Assembly (NCBI GenBank): GCA_963781215.1
Contig: CAWAFE010000037.1
Location: forward strand, 1 to 64,000
DNA: 64,000 nt
DNA from: AP-15 sp963781215
Lineage (GTDB): Bacteria; Pseudomonadota; Alphaproteobacteria; ATCC43930; CGMCC-115725
Reading direction: 5' to 3'
The notes beneath the pieces are model-generated. The model was not told the DNA's origin, did not search any database, and saw nothing but the letters and a program-made list of their open reading frames with translations. Below are positions 24,054 to 32,098 of this stretch, in pieces (position 1 is the stretch's first letter; each line of letters begins with the position of its first letter). Made by a program: the position numbers and the translations under genes.

Positions 24054-24586
24054 TTTACCCACCGCTTTGCGCCGATCAGCCGCTGCGACAGCAGCACCGC
24101 CGTTGCCAGATCGCCGGCAAAGGCGATGTCGAGCGCGGCAGCGACGGTCTCGCCGGCGTCCTTGGGATGCTCGACGCGGTAGACGAGCACGTCCATCAAT
24201 TCGAGCGCGGCCTGGGTCTTGGTCCCCATCGCCACCTGCCACGGGTTGAACTCGGCCCATTCGCCGCGCATCGTCACCAGCAGCAACAGCGGGAAGCGAC
24301 AGTTCTTAGTCAGGGACAGCATGTTGACACAATTGCCGACCCCGCTCGACTGCATCAGCAATACCGCCCGCTGGCCGCCGAGCCAGGCGCCGGCGGCCAG
24401 CGCCACTCCCTCCTCCTCGCTGGTTAGCGGTACGGCACGGATCTGGGGATCGTCGTGGCACAGCTCGATCAGCCGCGCATGCCCGGCGTCGGGCACGTAG
24501 CCGACCTGGCGTATATCGGCCGCCTTCAAGGCAGCGAAAATCGCGTCGCGCCAATCAGGCGGGTCCGGTGGTGCGGGTTCGCTCAA
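24050..24586 (-). CDS. TPP-dependent decarboxylase alpha subunit, ComD-like
   Basis: A 178-residue protein matching the N-terminal (pyrimidine-binding) half of TPP enzymes, as in ComD. The activating Glu is in SEEEGVALAAGAWLGG, and the family motifs QSSGVGNCVNMLSLT and MRGEWAEFNPWQ are present. It forms the other half of a split decarboxylase with the downstream gene, which starts within its stop codon. It probably converts a 2-oxoacid such as sulfopyruvate to an aldehyde plus CO2. In methanogens this pair serves coenzyme M synthesis; in bacteria homologues serve sulfonate metabolism or are uncharacterised. Confidence 0.85.
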   Translation of the reverse strand: MSEPAPPDPPDWRDAIFAALKAADIRQVGYVPDAGHARLIELCHDDPQIRAVPLTSEEEGVALAAGAWLGGQRAVLLMQSSGVGNCVNMLSLTKNCRFPLLLLVTMRGEWAEFNPWQVAMGTKTQAALELMDVLVYRVEHPKDAGETVAAALDIAFAGDLATAVLLSQRLIGAKRWVK

Positions 24587-24650
24587 CCCCTATACTCCCT
24601 CGCTGGAGCGGCCGAACGTAGCATGATCGGCGCGCCGGAAATCACCCCGA

Positions 24651-25838
24651 TCACGGAATTTCTCCGGGGCGAGGCCCGGTGTAGCGGGCGCGGGGGCGGA
24701 TCAGGGTGCCGCTTTCGTATTGCTCGATTGCATGGGCGATCCAGCCGACCGTACGACCGATCACGAACAGGCCGAGTGCGGCATGCCGCGGCAATTCGAG
24801 CGCGCTCGCCGCCGCGGCGAGGGCAAAATCGACATTCGGACGCCAGCCGACGAGGCGGCGCGCTTGCGGCACCAGCGCCGATATCGCGTAGAGAATGGCG
24901 ACCGCGCGCGGATCGCCCTCGGGATAGAGCGGATGGCCGATCCCCGGCACGGCCTCGCCGCGCGCGAGACGCTCGGCCATTGCGGTCATCGGGTCGCCGC
25001 TCTGCGCGAGCTCGCGAAACACCTCTTCGGCGCGCACCACCGCACCGCCATGGCGCCGGCCCGAGAGCGCGCCGAGCGCCGCCGAGACCACGGCGTAGGG
25101 TGTCGCACCAGTCGAGGCGACACATCGCGCGACAAAGGTCGAGGCGTTGAGCTCGTGATCGGCGAGCAGCACGAGGCAGCGGCGCACGATGTCGGTGCCG
25201 GCCTCGTCGAGCCCCCAGTTTCGGGCGAGCCGGCGATGCGCCGGCTCCGCGGCCGACCCGGCGCCGCCAATCAATATGGTCAGCTGGGTGAGGATGTTCC
25301 GGCCGGTGCGAGCCACCCCCGCTCGCGTCAGATCGGCCGCCGCTCGATCCGTCGCCGCCATCTCGGCGAGCCGCACCTGGCAGCGCTCGATCACGATAGA
25401 CTGGAGCGCCTCACGCCGGCCCTCCCCTCGCGATCGGGCAGAGGGACGGGTTTGCGGAGCGGCAGGATCGGGGGCAGACGCGCACTTGCCGCTGTCGGGC
25501 TCGCGCCACAGCAGTACTGCAATCTCTTCGAGAGTGGCGCTGTCGGACAAGCGTAGGGTGTCGTGTCCGCGGTAATAAAGCCGGCCCGCTTCGATCAGGC
25601 AGATCGACGAATCGATGACCGGCATCAACGGCTCAGCCGCCGGCTCGGCCCGCGCTTTGGTCACGCCGCGGGCGCCGCGGAAGGCGTCGATGTCCTCGGT
25701 CCGGTAGTGGCGCTCGCGGCTGCCCGGCACGGACACCGAGCGCAGCCGCCCACGGCTGACATAGGCGTACAGCGTTTCGGGCTTGATGCCGAGCCGCTTG
25801 GCGGCCTCGCGCGATGTCAGCAACATGCCATCATTCAT
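24651..25838 (-). CDS. citrate synthase-family protein fused to N-terminal helix-turn-helix domain
   Basis: A 395-residue protein. Residues 1-60 form an excisionase/MerR-like DNA-binding domain (LTSREAAKRLGIKPETLYAY, then HYRTEDIDAFRGAR). The rest is a citrate synthase domain with all three catalytic positions: His in GRRHGGAVV, His in GIGHPLYPEGD and Asp in NVDFALA. A linker insertion at about residues 118-142 is Pro/Arg/Ala-rich and looks like a translated palindromic repeat. The start at 25838 lies inside a perfect palindrome; an ATG at 25826 is possible. It is divergent from a conventional citrate synthase. It may act on propionyl- or acetyl-CoA and regulate its own promoter; this is inferred. 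Confidence 0.88.
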   Translation of the reverse strand: MNDGMLLTSREAAKRLGIKPETLYAYVSRGRLRSVSVPGSRERHYRTEDIDAFRGARGVTKARAEPAAEPLMPVIDSSICLIEAGRLYYRGHDTLRLSDSATLEEIAVLLWREPDSGKCASAPDPAAPQTRPSARSRGEGRREALQSIVIERCQVRLAEMAATDRAAADLTRAGVARTGRNILTQLTILIGGAGSAAEPAHRRLARNWGLDEAGTDIVRRCLVLLADHELNASTFVARCVASTGATPYAVVSAALGALSGRRHGGAVVRAEEVFRELAQSGDPMTAMAERLARGEAVPGIGHPLYPEGDPRAVAILYAISALVPQARRLVGWRPNVDFALAAAASALELPRHAALGLFVIGRTVGWIAHAIEQYESGTLIRPRARYTGPRPGEIP

Positions 25839-25854
25839 TGATTCTATGAATCAA
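25838..25854. promoter_or_regulatory. perfect palindrome TTGATTC-TAT-GAATCAA, candidate operator
   Basis: A 17-base site with 7-base perfect arms lies in the 87-base region between the divergent HTH-citrate synthase and citrate synthase genes, overlapping the start codon of the former. It resembles an operator; the HTH protein encoded next to it is the obvious candidate ligand. Confidence 0.55.
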
Positions 25855-25863
25855 GATTGACGT

Positions 25864-25879
25864 TATGCGACGTAGCATA
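25864..25879. promoter_or_regulatory. second palindrome TATGCGACGTAGCATA, candidate operator
   Basis: A 16-base near-perfect inverted repeat (one mismatched pair) centred on ACGT, nine bases after the first palindrome and 46 bases before the citrate synthase ATG. Its position suits repression or activation of the downstream gene. Confidence 0.45.
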
Positions 25880-25925
25880 CAATTCAATGTGTCAGTCAAT
25901 GTTGTTGCCGTCGATGGAGAATATC

Positions 25926-27245
25926 ATGACCGCAGTCGCGCCGAGCGTAACGATCGCCAAGGGCAATGTGCAGGCCGAACTGCCGCTACTCCAGCCGAGC
26001 CTCGGGCCGGCCATGCTCGACATTCGCCGGCTGCGCGAGGAGATCGGGTTATGGGCCTACGATCCCTCCTCGGGTGCTACCGGCAGCTGCCGCTCGACGA
26101 TCACCTATGTCGATGGCGAGGAGGGCGTGCTGCTGTATCGCGGCTACCCAATCGACCGGCTGGTCGAGAGCTGCGACTATATGGAGGTCGCCTGGCTGCT
26201 GCTCAACGGCGAGCTGGCGGGCCCCGCGCAGCTCGCTCAATTCACCCGCGATATCACTCGACACACAATGCTGAACGAGCAGCTCCATGCGATTTATCGC
26301 GGGTTTCGCCGCGATTCCCATCCGATGGCGGTCATGTGCGGCGTGGTCGGCGCGCTGGCTGCGTTCTACCACGACGGGCTCGACATTTTCGACTCGCGCC
26401 ATCGGCTGATCGCTTCGCACCGACTGATCGCGAAGATGCCGACGGTGGCGGCGATGGCCTACAAATACGCGGTCGGCCAGCCCTTTGTGTATCCGCGCAA
26501 CGATCTGGGCTACGCGGAGAATTTTCTACACATGCTGTTCTCGGTGCCATGTGAGCCCTATCGCCCGCCGCCAGCGGCGGTGCGCGCGCTCGAAGCCTTG
26601 CTGATCATCCAGGCCGATCACGAGCAGAATGCCTCGACCTCGGCGATGCGGCTCGTCGGCTCGACCCGGGCGAACCCCTATGCCTGCACCGCAGCGGCGA
26701 TCGCGGCATTGTGGGGGCCGCTGCACGGCGGCGCCAACGAGGGCGTCCTGCAGACCCTCTCCGAGATCGGCACCGTGGAACGCATCCCCGAGATGCTGCG
26801 CCGCGCCAAGGACAAGAACGACCCCTACCGGCTGATGGGCTTCGGCCACCGCGTCTACAAGAGCTACGACCCGCGCGCCAAGGTGCTGCGCCCGCTCTGC
26901 CACGAGCTGCTCGACGCGCTCGGGCAGCGCGACGACCCGCTGTTGCAATTGGCGATGGAGCTGGAGCGGGTGGCGCTCGAAGACGACTATTTCGTCAGCC
27001 GCAAGCTCTATCCCAACGTCGATTTCTATTCCGGCATCATCTTCCGGGCGCTGGGCCTGCCGCCGGCGATGTTCACGCCGATTTTCGCGGTGGCGCGCAC
27101 GGTCGGCTGGGTCGCGCATTGGAACGAGATGATCGCCGACCCGGAGACCCGCATCTTTCGCCCGCGCCAGCTTTATCAAGGACCGACCGAGCGCCCGCTG
27201 TCGCCGATTGCCCAACGCGAGGAGCACGCGCCGCTGGTGGGATAG
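25926..27245 (+). CDS. gltA: citrate synthase
   Basis: A 439-residue type II (hexameric, Gram-negative) citrate synthase, catalysing oxaloacetate plus acetyl-CoA to citrate in the cytosol. The conserved motifs are ADHEQNASTSAMRLVGST, the catalytic His in WGPLHGGANEG, His in MGFGHRVYKSYDPRA and Asp in YPNVDFYSGI. ATG 25926 has GGAG seven bases upstream; two in-frame ATGs upstream lack one. It could be the main TCA enzyme or a second copy serving a specialised pathway such as methylcitrate formation. It is divergent from the HTH-citrate synthase fusion. Confidence 0.95.
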   Translation: MTAVAPSVTIAKGNVQAELPLLQPSLGPAMLDIRRLREEIGLWAYDPSSGATGSCRSTITYVDGEEGVLLYRGYPIDRLVESCDYMEVAWLLLNGELAGPAQLAQFTRDITRHTMLNEQLHAIYRGFRRDSHPMAVMCGVVGALAAFYHDGLDIFDSRHRLIASHRLIAKMPTVAAMAYKYAVGQPFVYPRNDLGYAENFLHMLFSVPCEPYRPPPAAVRALEALLIIQADHEQNASTSAMRLVGSTRANPYACTAAAIAALWGPLHGGANEGVLQTLSEIGTVERIPEMLRRAKDKNDPYRLMGFGHRVYKSYDPRAKVLRPLCHELLDALGQRDDPLLQLAMELERVALEDDYFVSRKLYPNVDFYSGIIFRALGLPPAMFTPIFAVARTVGWVAHWNEMIADPETRIFRPRQLYQGPTERPLSPIAQREEHAPLVG

Positions 27246-27394
27246 AATGAGCCCGGACACTTGCGGCAGGTTCGGTGGAAATGTAAAGGCTCGGCGAGGT
27301 CGCCCGGATCGTCGTCTGAAGGCATATCTCCTATCATGGCCCACCACGGCCGGAGGGCGACGAGAGTTCGGCCTAGGCGCGCAATGGAGCAGCC

Positions 27395-28732
27395 ATGAGT
27401 AAAGACACGCAAGGACACCGCCTCTCCGGCGCGACGGCTGTGGCCGCCGCCGCATACAATGACGCGGTCCGGGCGTTCAACCTCGTCAACGGCGACACGA
27501 TCGGCCTGTTCGACGCGGCCTGCGAGGCGGCGCCCGGCTTCGCCATGGCGCATCTGGGAAAAGCCTGGGTGTTCGCCCTGGCCAATGACCCTCTTCTGCT
27601 GACCAAGGCCGCGGCGCTGGTCGAAATCGCCCGGCCGATGACGTTGAACGAGCGCGAGCAGGCCCACCTCGGCGCGCTCACCCATTTGGTCGAGGGCGCG
27701 CGGGCCGCCGCCGTCGCGGTGCTGGATCGCCACCTGATGCGTTTTCCGTTCGACCTGGTGGCGCACCAGGCCGCGGCGTTGATCGACGGGTTCCTCGGAC
27801 GCTTCCCGTGGGTTCGGGATCGGTCGGCGCGGGCCCTGCCATTCTGGTCCAAGGACCAGCCGGGCTACGGCACCCTCTTGGCCTTCCACGGCTTCGGGCT
27901 GGAGGAAGCCGGCGATTACCCGAGGGCCGAGGACGAATCTCGCGCCGCCGCCGAGCTCGAACCGCTGAGCTTCTGGCCGCATCACACCGTGGCCCATGTG
28001 ATGGAAATGACTGGGCGCCCGGAAGACGGGCTCGGCTGGATGGCGGCGCGGGAAGCGCTGTGGTCGACCCCCGGCCACATGAACCAGGTCCATATCTGGT
28101 GGCACAAGGCGCTGTTCCACCTCGAGCTCGGGCAATACGACGCGGCATTGGCACTCTATGACGGGCCGATCCGCGCCACCCAGCGCCCTCTCTCGCTCAG
28201 CCTCACCAACGCCACCGCGCTCCTGTGGCGCCTAGACACGCTCAGCTGCGAGATGGGCGGCTGCGACATCGGCCAGCGCTGGCGGGAGCAGGCGGATTTG
28301 TGGACGGGCCACGCGGACGGCAAATGCCTCGTCTTCGCCGATATCCACGCCGCGATGGCCGAGCTGCGCGCCGGCCGGGAAGCTCTGGTCGACCGGCGGC
28401 TCGCAGCGATGCGCGAGACGGCGGCGAGCAACCTCGAAGCGGCCGGCCTTTATCGCACCGTCGGCATTCCGGTGGTCGAGGCCCTCGCCGCTTTCCACCG
28501 CGGCGCCTACGCCGAGGCGGTCGAGCTGCTGCTGCCGGTCCGTGTCGATCTATGGCAGATCGGCGGCAGCCACGCACAACGCGACGTCGTCGACTGGACC
28601 TTGACCGAAGCGTCCCTGCGCGCCGGTCAGCGAGACATTGCCCTGTCGCTGGCCCATGAACGCCTCGCGACCCGCCCGCGCAGCACCCCGAACCGCCGCT
28701 TTCTCCGCCGCGCCGAGGACATCGCGGGCTGA
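27395..28732 (+). CDS. TPR-repeat protein (TTC38-like)
   Basis: A 445-residue soluble alpha-helical protein of tetratricopeptide type resembling the TTC38 family. Helix pairs are seen throughout, for example AYNDAVRAFNLVNG and APGFAMAHLGKAWVFALAND at the N-terminus, and LFHLELGQYDAALALYDGP and AAFHRGAYAEAVELLLPV further on. Motifs typical of the family include GFGLEEAGDYPRAE and HHTVAHVMEMTGR. GGAGC precedes the ATG. There are no signal peptide or membrane segments. It probably mediates protein interactions; no specific role can be assigned. The gene stands alone, 150 bases after citrate synthase. Confidence 0.85.
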   Translation: MSKDTQGHRLSGATAVAAAAYNDAVRAFNLVNGDTIGLFDAACEAAPGFAMAHLGKAWVFALANDPLLLTKAAALVEIARPMTLNEREQAHLGALTHLVEGARAAAVAVLDRHLMRFPFDLVAHQAAALIDGFLGRFPWVRDRSARALPFWSKDQPGYGTLLAFHGFGLEEAGDYPRAEDESRAAAELEPLSFWPHHTVAHVMEMTGRPEDGLGWMAAREALWSTPGHMNQVHIWWHKALFHLELGQYDAALALYDGPIRATQRPLSLSLTNATALLWRLDTLSCEMGGCDIGQRWREQADLWTGHADGKCLVFADIHAAMAELRAGREALVDRRLAAMRETAASNLEAAGLYRTVGIPVVEALAAFHRGAYAEAVELLLPVRVDLWQIGGSHAQRDVVDWTLTEASLRAGQRDIALSLAHERLATRPRSTPNRRFLRRAEDIAG

Positions 28733-28734
28733 TC

Positions 28735-28758
28735 GCGCGTGGGTGCGCCTGCTTTTTT
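28735..28758 (+). terminator. weak candidate intrinsic terminator after the TPR gene
   Basis: GCGC-GTGGGT-GCGC followed within four bases by six T residues lies directly after the TPR stop codon. The stem is only four pairs, so the call is weak. Confidence 0.25.
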
Positions 28759-28907
28759 GGGTGCGGCGCCCGCCCGTCGCGTTCGTGCCGCAGACCGAAG
28801 TCAATTCGGCTCAGTCATATTTGAGGTGAGGGAAGGGCACTTTCGCCCTGACGCTTACCCTTCGTGGATACCGGTGGAGATGCGCTGGAGATGTAAGGAC
28901 GGCCGTC

Positions 28908-30371
28908 CTACTCGGCCGCTGACACCGCGGTCCTGGGCCGCAACACGCGGAACAGCAAAACACCGGGAATGACGACCGCGGTGATGATGGCCATGGTTCG
29001 GAAGGCGCCGGCGTAGGCGGCGAATTTCGCCGCGTCGAGGAGGTGCGGTGGCGGTCCGTCCCCGGCACCGTAAGGCGCGCTCCCGTCGAGATTGGTCTGG
29101 ATCCGGGCCTGCAGCACCGCCGTCATCACCGCAACGCCGGTGGCGCAGCCGAGCTGGCGCAGCAGGCTGTAGACGCCGGCCGCATCGGTCCGCAGGTCAT
29201 CGGCGAGGGTCGAGAAGGCCAGCGCGCTGAGCGGGGTGAACAAGAGCCCGACGCCAACCCCCTGCACCGCGCTCGCCGCCCCGAGCCAAAGTCCCCCACC
29301 ATGCGGCGGCATGCGCGCCATCAGCTCGAACGCGGCCGCCGTGATCACCAGCCCCATCGCCAAGAGCGCGCGATGGTCGATCCGGTCGATCAGCCAGCCA
29401 ACGGCCAGCATCATCGCCATCGTCCCGATGCCGCGCGGGGAAACCGTGAGGCCGGCATGCGTCGCATCGTCGCCGAGCGGGCCTTCACTCAGCGCCGGCA
29501 GAAAGACGATCGTCGTGAACACCAGAGCGCCGACCATGAAATTGTAGAAGGCCGAAGCGGCAAAGTTGAGATTGCGGAACACGGCAAAGCGAAAGAGCGT
29601 GAAGCGGGCGTGGCGGCTGCGAACCGCGATCGCCGCCAGAGCGAGGATGGCGACGCCGGCCTCGGCGATCGTCTCTGGCGACGGCGGCCATACGCGTCCG
29701 ATGCTGCGCTCCAGGCAGAGCTGCAAGGCGCCGACCCCGAGGACCAAGAGCGCAACCCCGATGCCGTCGAAGTGAGCGGCGCTCACCGGCTCGACGCGAG
29801 ACGAGATCTGCCGCAAACCCGAAGCGGCGATGATCCCGAGCGGGACGTTCAAGATGAATATCCACCGCCACGAGGCGAGGTCGGTGATCGCGCCGCCGAG
29901 CACGGGGCCCAGGATCGGGCCGGTCATGATCGTCGCGCCCCAGATCGCCAGCATGCGGCCGTGCCGCTCCTTGGGATGGAGATCGAGCAGGATCGCCTGA
30001 GCCAAAGGCTGAATGATCCCGGCCGCCGCTCCTTGCAGCAGCCGGGACAGCAGGAGGGTGGACCGCGACGGTGCCACCGCGCACAGCACCGAGGCGACAA
30101 CAAAGAGCAGAATGGCGCCGGCGAAGAGCTGCCGCGCGCCGTGCCGGCGGCGCAGCCATCCGGTCAAGGTCGCGGTCACGGCTGACGCGCAGAGATAGCT
30201 CGTCATCACCCAGGTGCCCAGATCGATGCCGCCGCCAAAGCTGCGCTCCAGCTGGGGAAGGGCAACGTTGGCGATCGTCGCGTCGAAGGCCTGCATCGCG
30301 GTCGCGATCATCAGCGCGATCGTCGCCTGACGCCGGATCGAACCCGACAGAACACCCGCGGCCGCGGTCAT
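28908..30371 (-). CDS. DHA2-family MFS multidrug efflux transporter (EmrB/QacA type)
   Basis: A 487-residue major facilitator with about fourteen hydrophobic segments. The family motifs are FDATIANVALPQLERSFGG in helix 1, the loop LRRRHGARQLF (motif A) and GPILGPVLGGAITDLASWRW (motif C, antiporter signature). Such proteins export hydrophobic compounds in exchange for protons. The ATG at 30371 gives the usual short N-terminus; the upstream 38 codons are Arg-rich and rejected. No membrane-fusion partner (EmrA) or regulator is adjacent. It is convergent with the TPR gene. Confidence 0.92.
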   Translation of the reverse strand: MTAAAGVLSGSIRRQATIALMIATAMQAFDATIANVALPQLERSFGGGIDLGTWVMTSYLCASAVTATLTGWLRRRHGARQLFAGAILLFVVASVLCAVAPSRSTLLLSRLLQGAAAGIIQPLAQAILLDLHPKERHGRMLAIWGATIMTGPILGPVLGGAITDLASWRWIFILNVPLGIIAASGLRQISSRVEPVSAAHFDGIGVALLVLGVGALQLCLERSIGRVWPPSPETIAEAGVAILALAAIAVRSRHARFTLFRFAVFRNLNFAASAFYNFMVGALVFTTIVFLPALSEGPLGDDATHAGLTVSPRGIGTMAMMLAVGWLIDRIDHRALLAMGLVITAAAFELMARMPPHGGGLWLGAASAVQGVGVGLLFTPLSALAFSTLADDLRTDAAGVYSLLRQLGCATGVAVMTAVLQARIQTNLDGSAPYGAGDGPPPHLLDAAKFAAYAGAFRTMAIITAVVIPGVLLFRVLRPRTAVSAAE

Positions 30372-30499
30372 CCGATCCAGGTCGTTCGCATGCTCGGTGC
30401 CTCGGGGCCTGGTTCTTCGGCCGCGGCCCGACACGGCTGGGATGGATCGCCGATGGTGCCGCAATTTCAGCACGGGTGGCGTCAAAGAAGCGCCCGGAT

Positions 30500-31039
30500 T
30501 TATCGCCGAACCCGTCGTTCCGCTTGCGGAGCCCGTGCTGTCGCGCTGCGCCAGCCGTAGGGGGTTTCGTCATGCAATGCGAAGCCGCTCAGTCTGGCGA
30601 TGCCTAAGGTGTGGCCTGTCGGGAGTTGGATGATCGTCGCCTGCGCGCAGACGACCCGCTCGCATTCCCTGAACGTCCGGCCAGGCTGGGCGGTCCCGGA
30701 GGCCAAAGCCGTTTCGATCTGGTCGCGCAGCCGCAATTCGAGGAGGGCTGCGAGCCTCAAGGCGGAGGCGGCGCCGCTAAACGAGGCCGTCAGCGCCAGC
30801 ATACCGAGGCCGGCGATCGCCGCGGCCCGCCGCTGACGCGACGGTGACAAAGTCTGCCCGCGCAGGATTTTGTCCGGCCTGCTCACCGCGATCCCGGCAT
30901 AGGCGGCGATGCCGACGATCATCGGGATGCCGATCGGCGGCGACGCGAGCCCGGTTGCGGCGGCGATGGCAGCGGCCGCGGCGATGAGCAGCCAAAGCGT
31001 CGGCGGCCAGGATATCCGGATCGGGGCAGGATGCGCCAT
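30500..31039 (-). CDS. hypothetical membrane protein
   Basis: A 179-residue protein with two or three hydrophobic segments at the N-terminal half (LWLLIAAAAAIAAATGLA, IGIPMIVGIAAYAGIAV and AAAIAGLGMLALTASFSGAA) and a soluble C-terminal half with two Cys close together (ECERVVCAQ). The C-terminal part would lie in the periplasm or cytoplasm depending on topology. No family is recognised. Translation may start at ATG 31039 or a TTG three codons upstream; neither has a strong RBS. It lies upstream of the MFS gene and is divergent from the next gene. Confidence 0.55.
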   Translation of the reverse strand: MAHPAPIRISWPPTLWLLIAAAAAIAAATGLASPPIGIPMIVGIAAYAGIAVSRPDKILRGQTLSPSRQRRAAAIAGLGMLALTASFSGAASALRLAALLELRLRDQIETALASGTAQPGRTFRECERVVCAQATIIQLPTGHTLGIARLSGFALHDETPYGWRSATARAPQAERRVRR

Positions 31040-31088
31040 GGCGCACAACTGCGCATGGGTGGGTTAAGAATTCTTTTCCGTCACTTGA

Positions 31089-31104
31089 TTTACCTCCCCT
31101 TAAC
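31089..31104 (+). promoter_or_regulatory. candidate CtrA-like box
   Basis: TTTA-N7-TTAAC, one mismatch from the CtrA consensus TTAA-N7-TTAAC, lies 71 bases before the GTG start at 31175. A weaker inverted half-site (GTTAA-N7-TTTC) is seen at 31063-31078. The paired arrangement is suggestive only. Confidence 0.35.
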
Positions 31105-31174
31105 CCCCGCGCCCTAGCATGGCGGCTGAGAAAAGCTGGTACGCGGATCGACATCGAGGGCTGCGAGGATTCTT

Positions 31175-32098
31175 GTGAAACGCCTGACAATGCTGGTTAC
31201 GGCCGACGGGCAATGGGTGCTGGAGGACAGCGCCGAGTTCCTCGCGGCGCTGGGCGATGCCGATCCGGACTACGATGCCGCCCTCTTCGCGATCAAGAAC
31301 CTCGGCTTTATCAAGTTTCAGAGCATCGACAACTCGATCATCGAGATCGAGTTGCATCCGCGGAACGTCGAGCTCCCTGCCTTGCTCGCGGTTCAGCAAC
31401 AGCTATTGTCTTGCCAGGTCAAGCTATTCCGCATAAAATACTTTGAAAGATCATGGAATTCGGAGATCATGTACTCCTCGGAGCTTGCGGTCTCCCGGCT
31501 TTCGGAATTGTGCGCGCCAGCGTTTGCTCCACCATCCAGCAAGAAGTTTGTTGCAGAGCCGAGGGACTATACGGCGCTGTTTCACAACTCGGAAAATCCG
31601 CTCGGCTTGATGGCTCAGAAATGGCGGATGTCGTTCGGGTCGTTCGACTCGACGGTGATTTCCTTCGCCATCCAGCATCAGTTGCTGTCGCGGATGATGA
31701 TCCTAGGGCTAAAGCAGCATTCGCCGGATCCGACGTTCCGGTTCATTGGTGATGGCTTTCGTTGGTTGGCGACCCATTATCAATTCAACGGTGTCGGTCA
31801 GCGAATGGAAAATCTCCCCGACAAAGAGTATGGAGCCTGGGCGGCGACATTCTACAAATCGGTCGCGCAAAGTGGCCAACCACGTTACGACGTCGTCAGG
31901 GCAGCAATTCAGACCTCGCCGTCAACGCCGAGCGCGTACATGACGCATTACGAACGACTGTTGTTGCCTTGGAAGACGCCCTCTGATGAGATATTCGTCA
32001 GTCTCTGCTCAAGGGTGCTCGCCAATGAGACGTCGGCTGGTTCGGACGATTTTGACGCGGCGAAGTCCCTGAACAGCACTTCGACAAAATCGGCATAG
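31175..32098 (+). CDS. uncharacterised protein, possibly PAS-like C-terminal region
   Basis: A 307-residue soluble protein from a GTG start with GAGGA six bases upstream. The N-terminal 100 residues (VTADGQWVLEDSAEFLAALG, then DNSIIEIELHPRNVELPAL) and the remainder resemble alphaproteobacterial proteins of unknown function with a PAS-like fold; the C-terminal SAYMTHYERLLLPWKTPSD stretch resembles the tail of such proteins. The base composition is less GC-rich than the flanks. Its last 151 bases overlap the 3' end of the convergent gene at 31948-32802. No function is assigned. Confidence 0.68.
   Translation: MKRLTMLVTADGQWVLEDSAEFLAALGDADPDYDAALFAIKNLGFIKFQSIDNSIIEIELHPRNVELPALLAVQQQLLSCQVKLFRIKYFERSWNSEIMYSSELAVSRLSELCAPAFAPPSSKKFVAEPRDYTALFHNSENPLGLMAQKWRMSFGSFDSTVISFAIQHQLLSRMMILGLKQHSPDPTFRFIGDGFRWLATHYQFNGVGQRMENLPDKEYGAWAATFYKSVAQSGQPRYDVVRAAIQTSPSTPSAYMTHYERLLLPWKTPSDEIFVSLCSRVLANETSAGSDDFDAAKSLNSTSTKSA

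Noticed and set aside
31948..32098. Shortening one of the two overlapping orphan genes
   Set aside because: Both frames end in their own stop codons with protein-like composition, and no earlier stop exists, so both were kept at full length.
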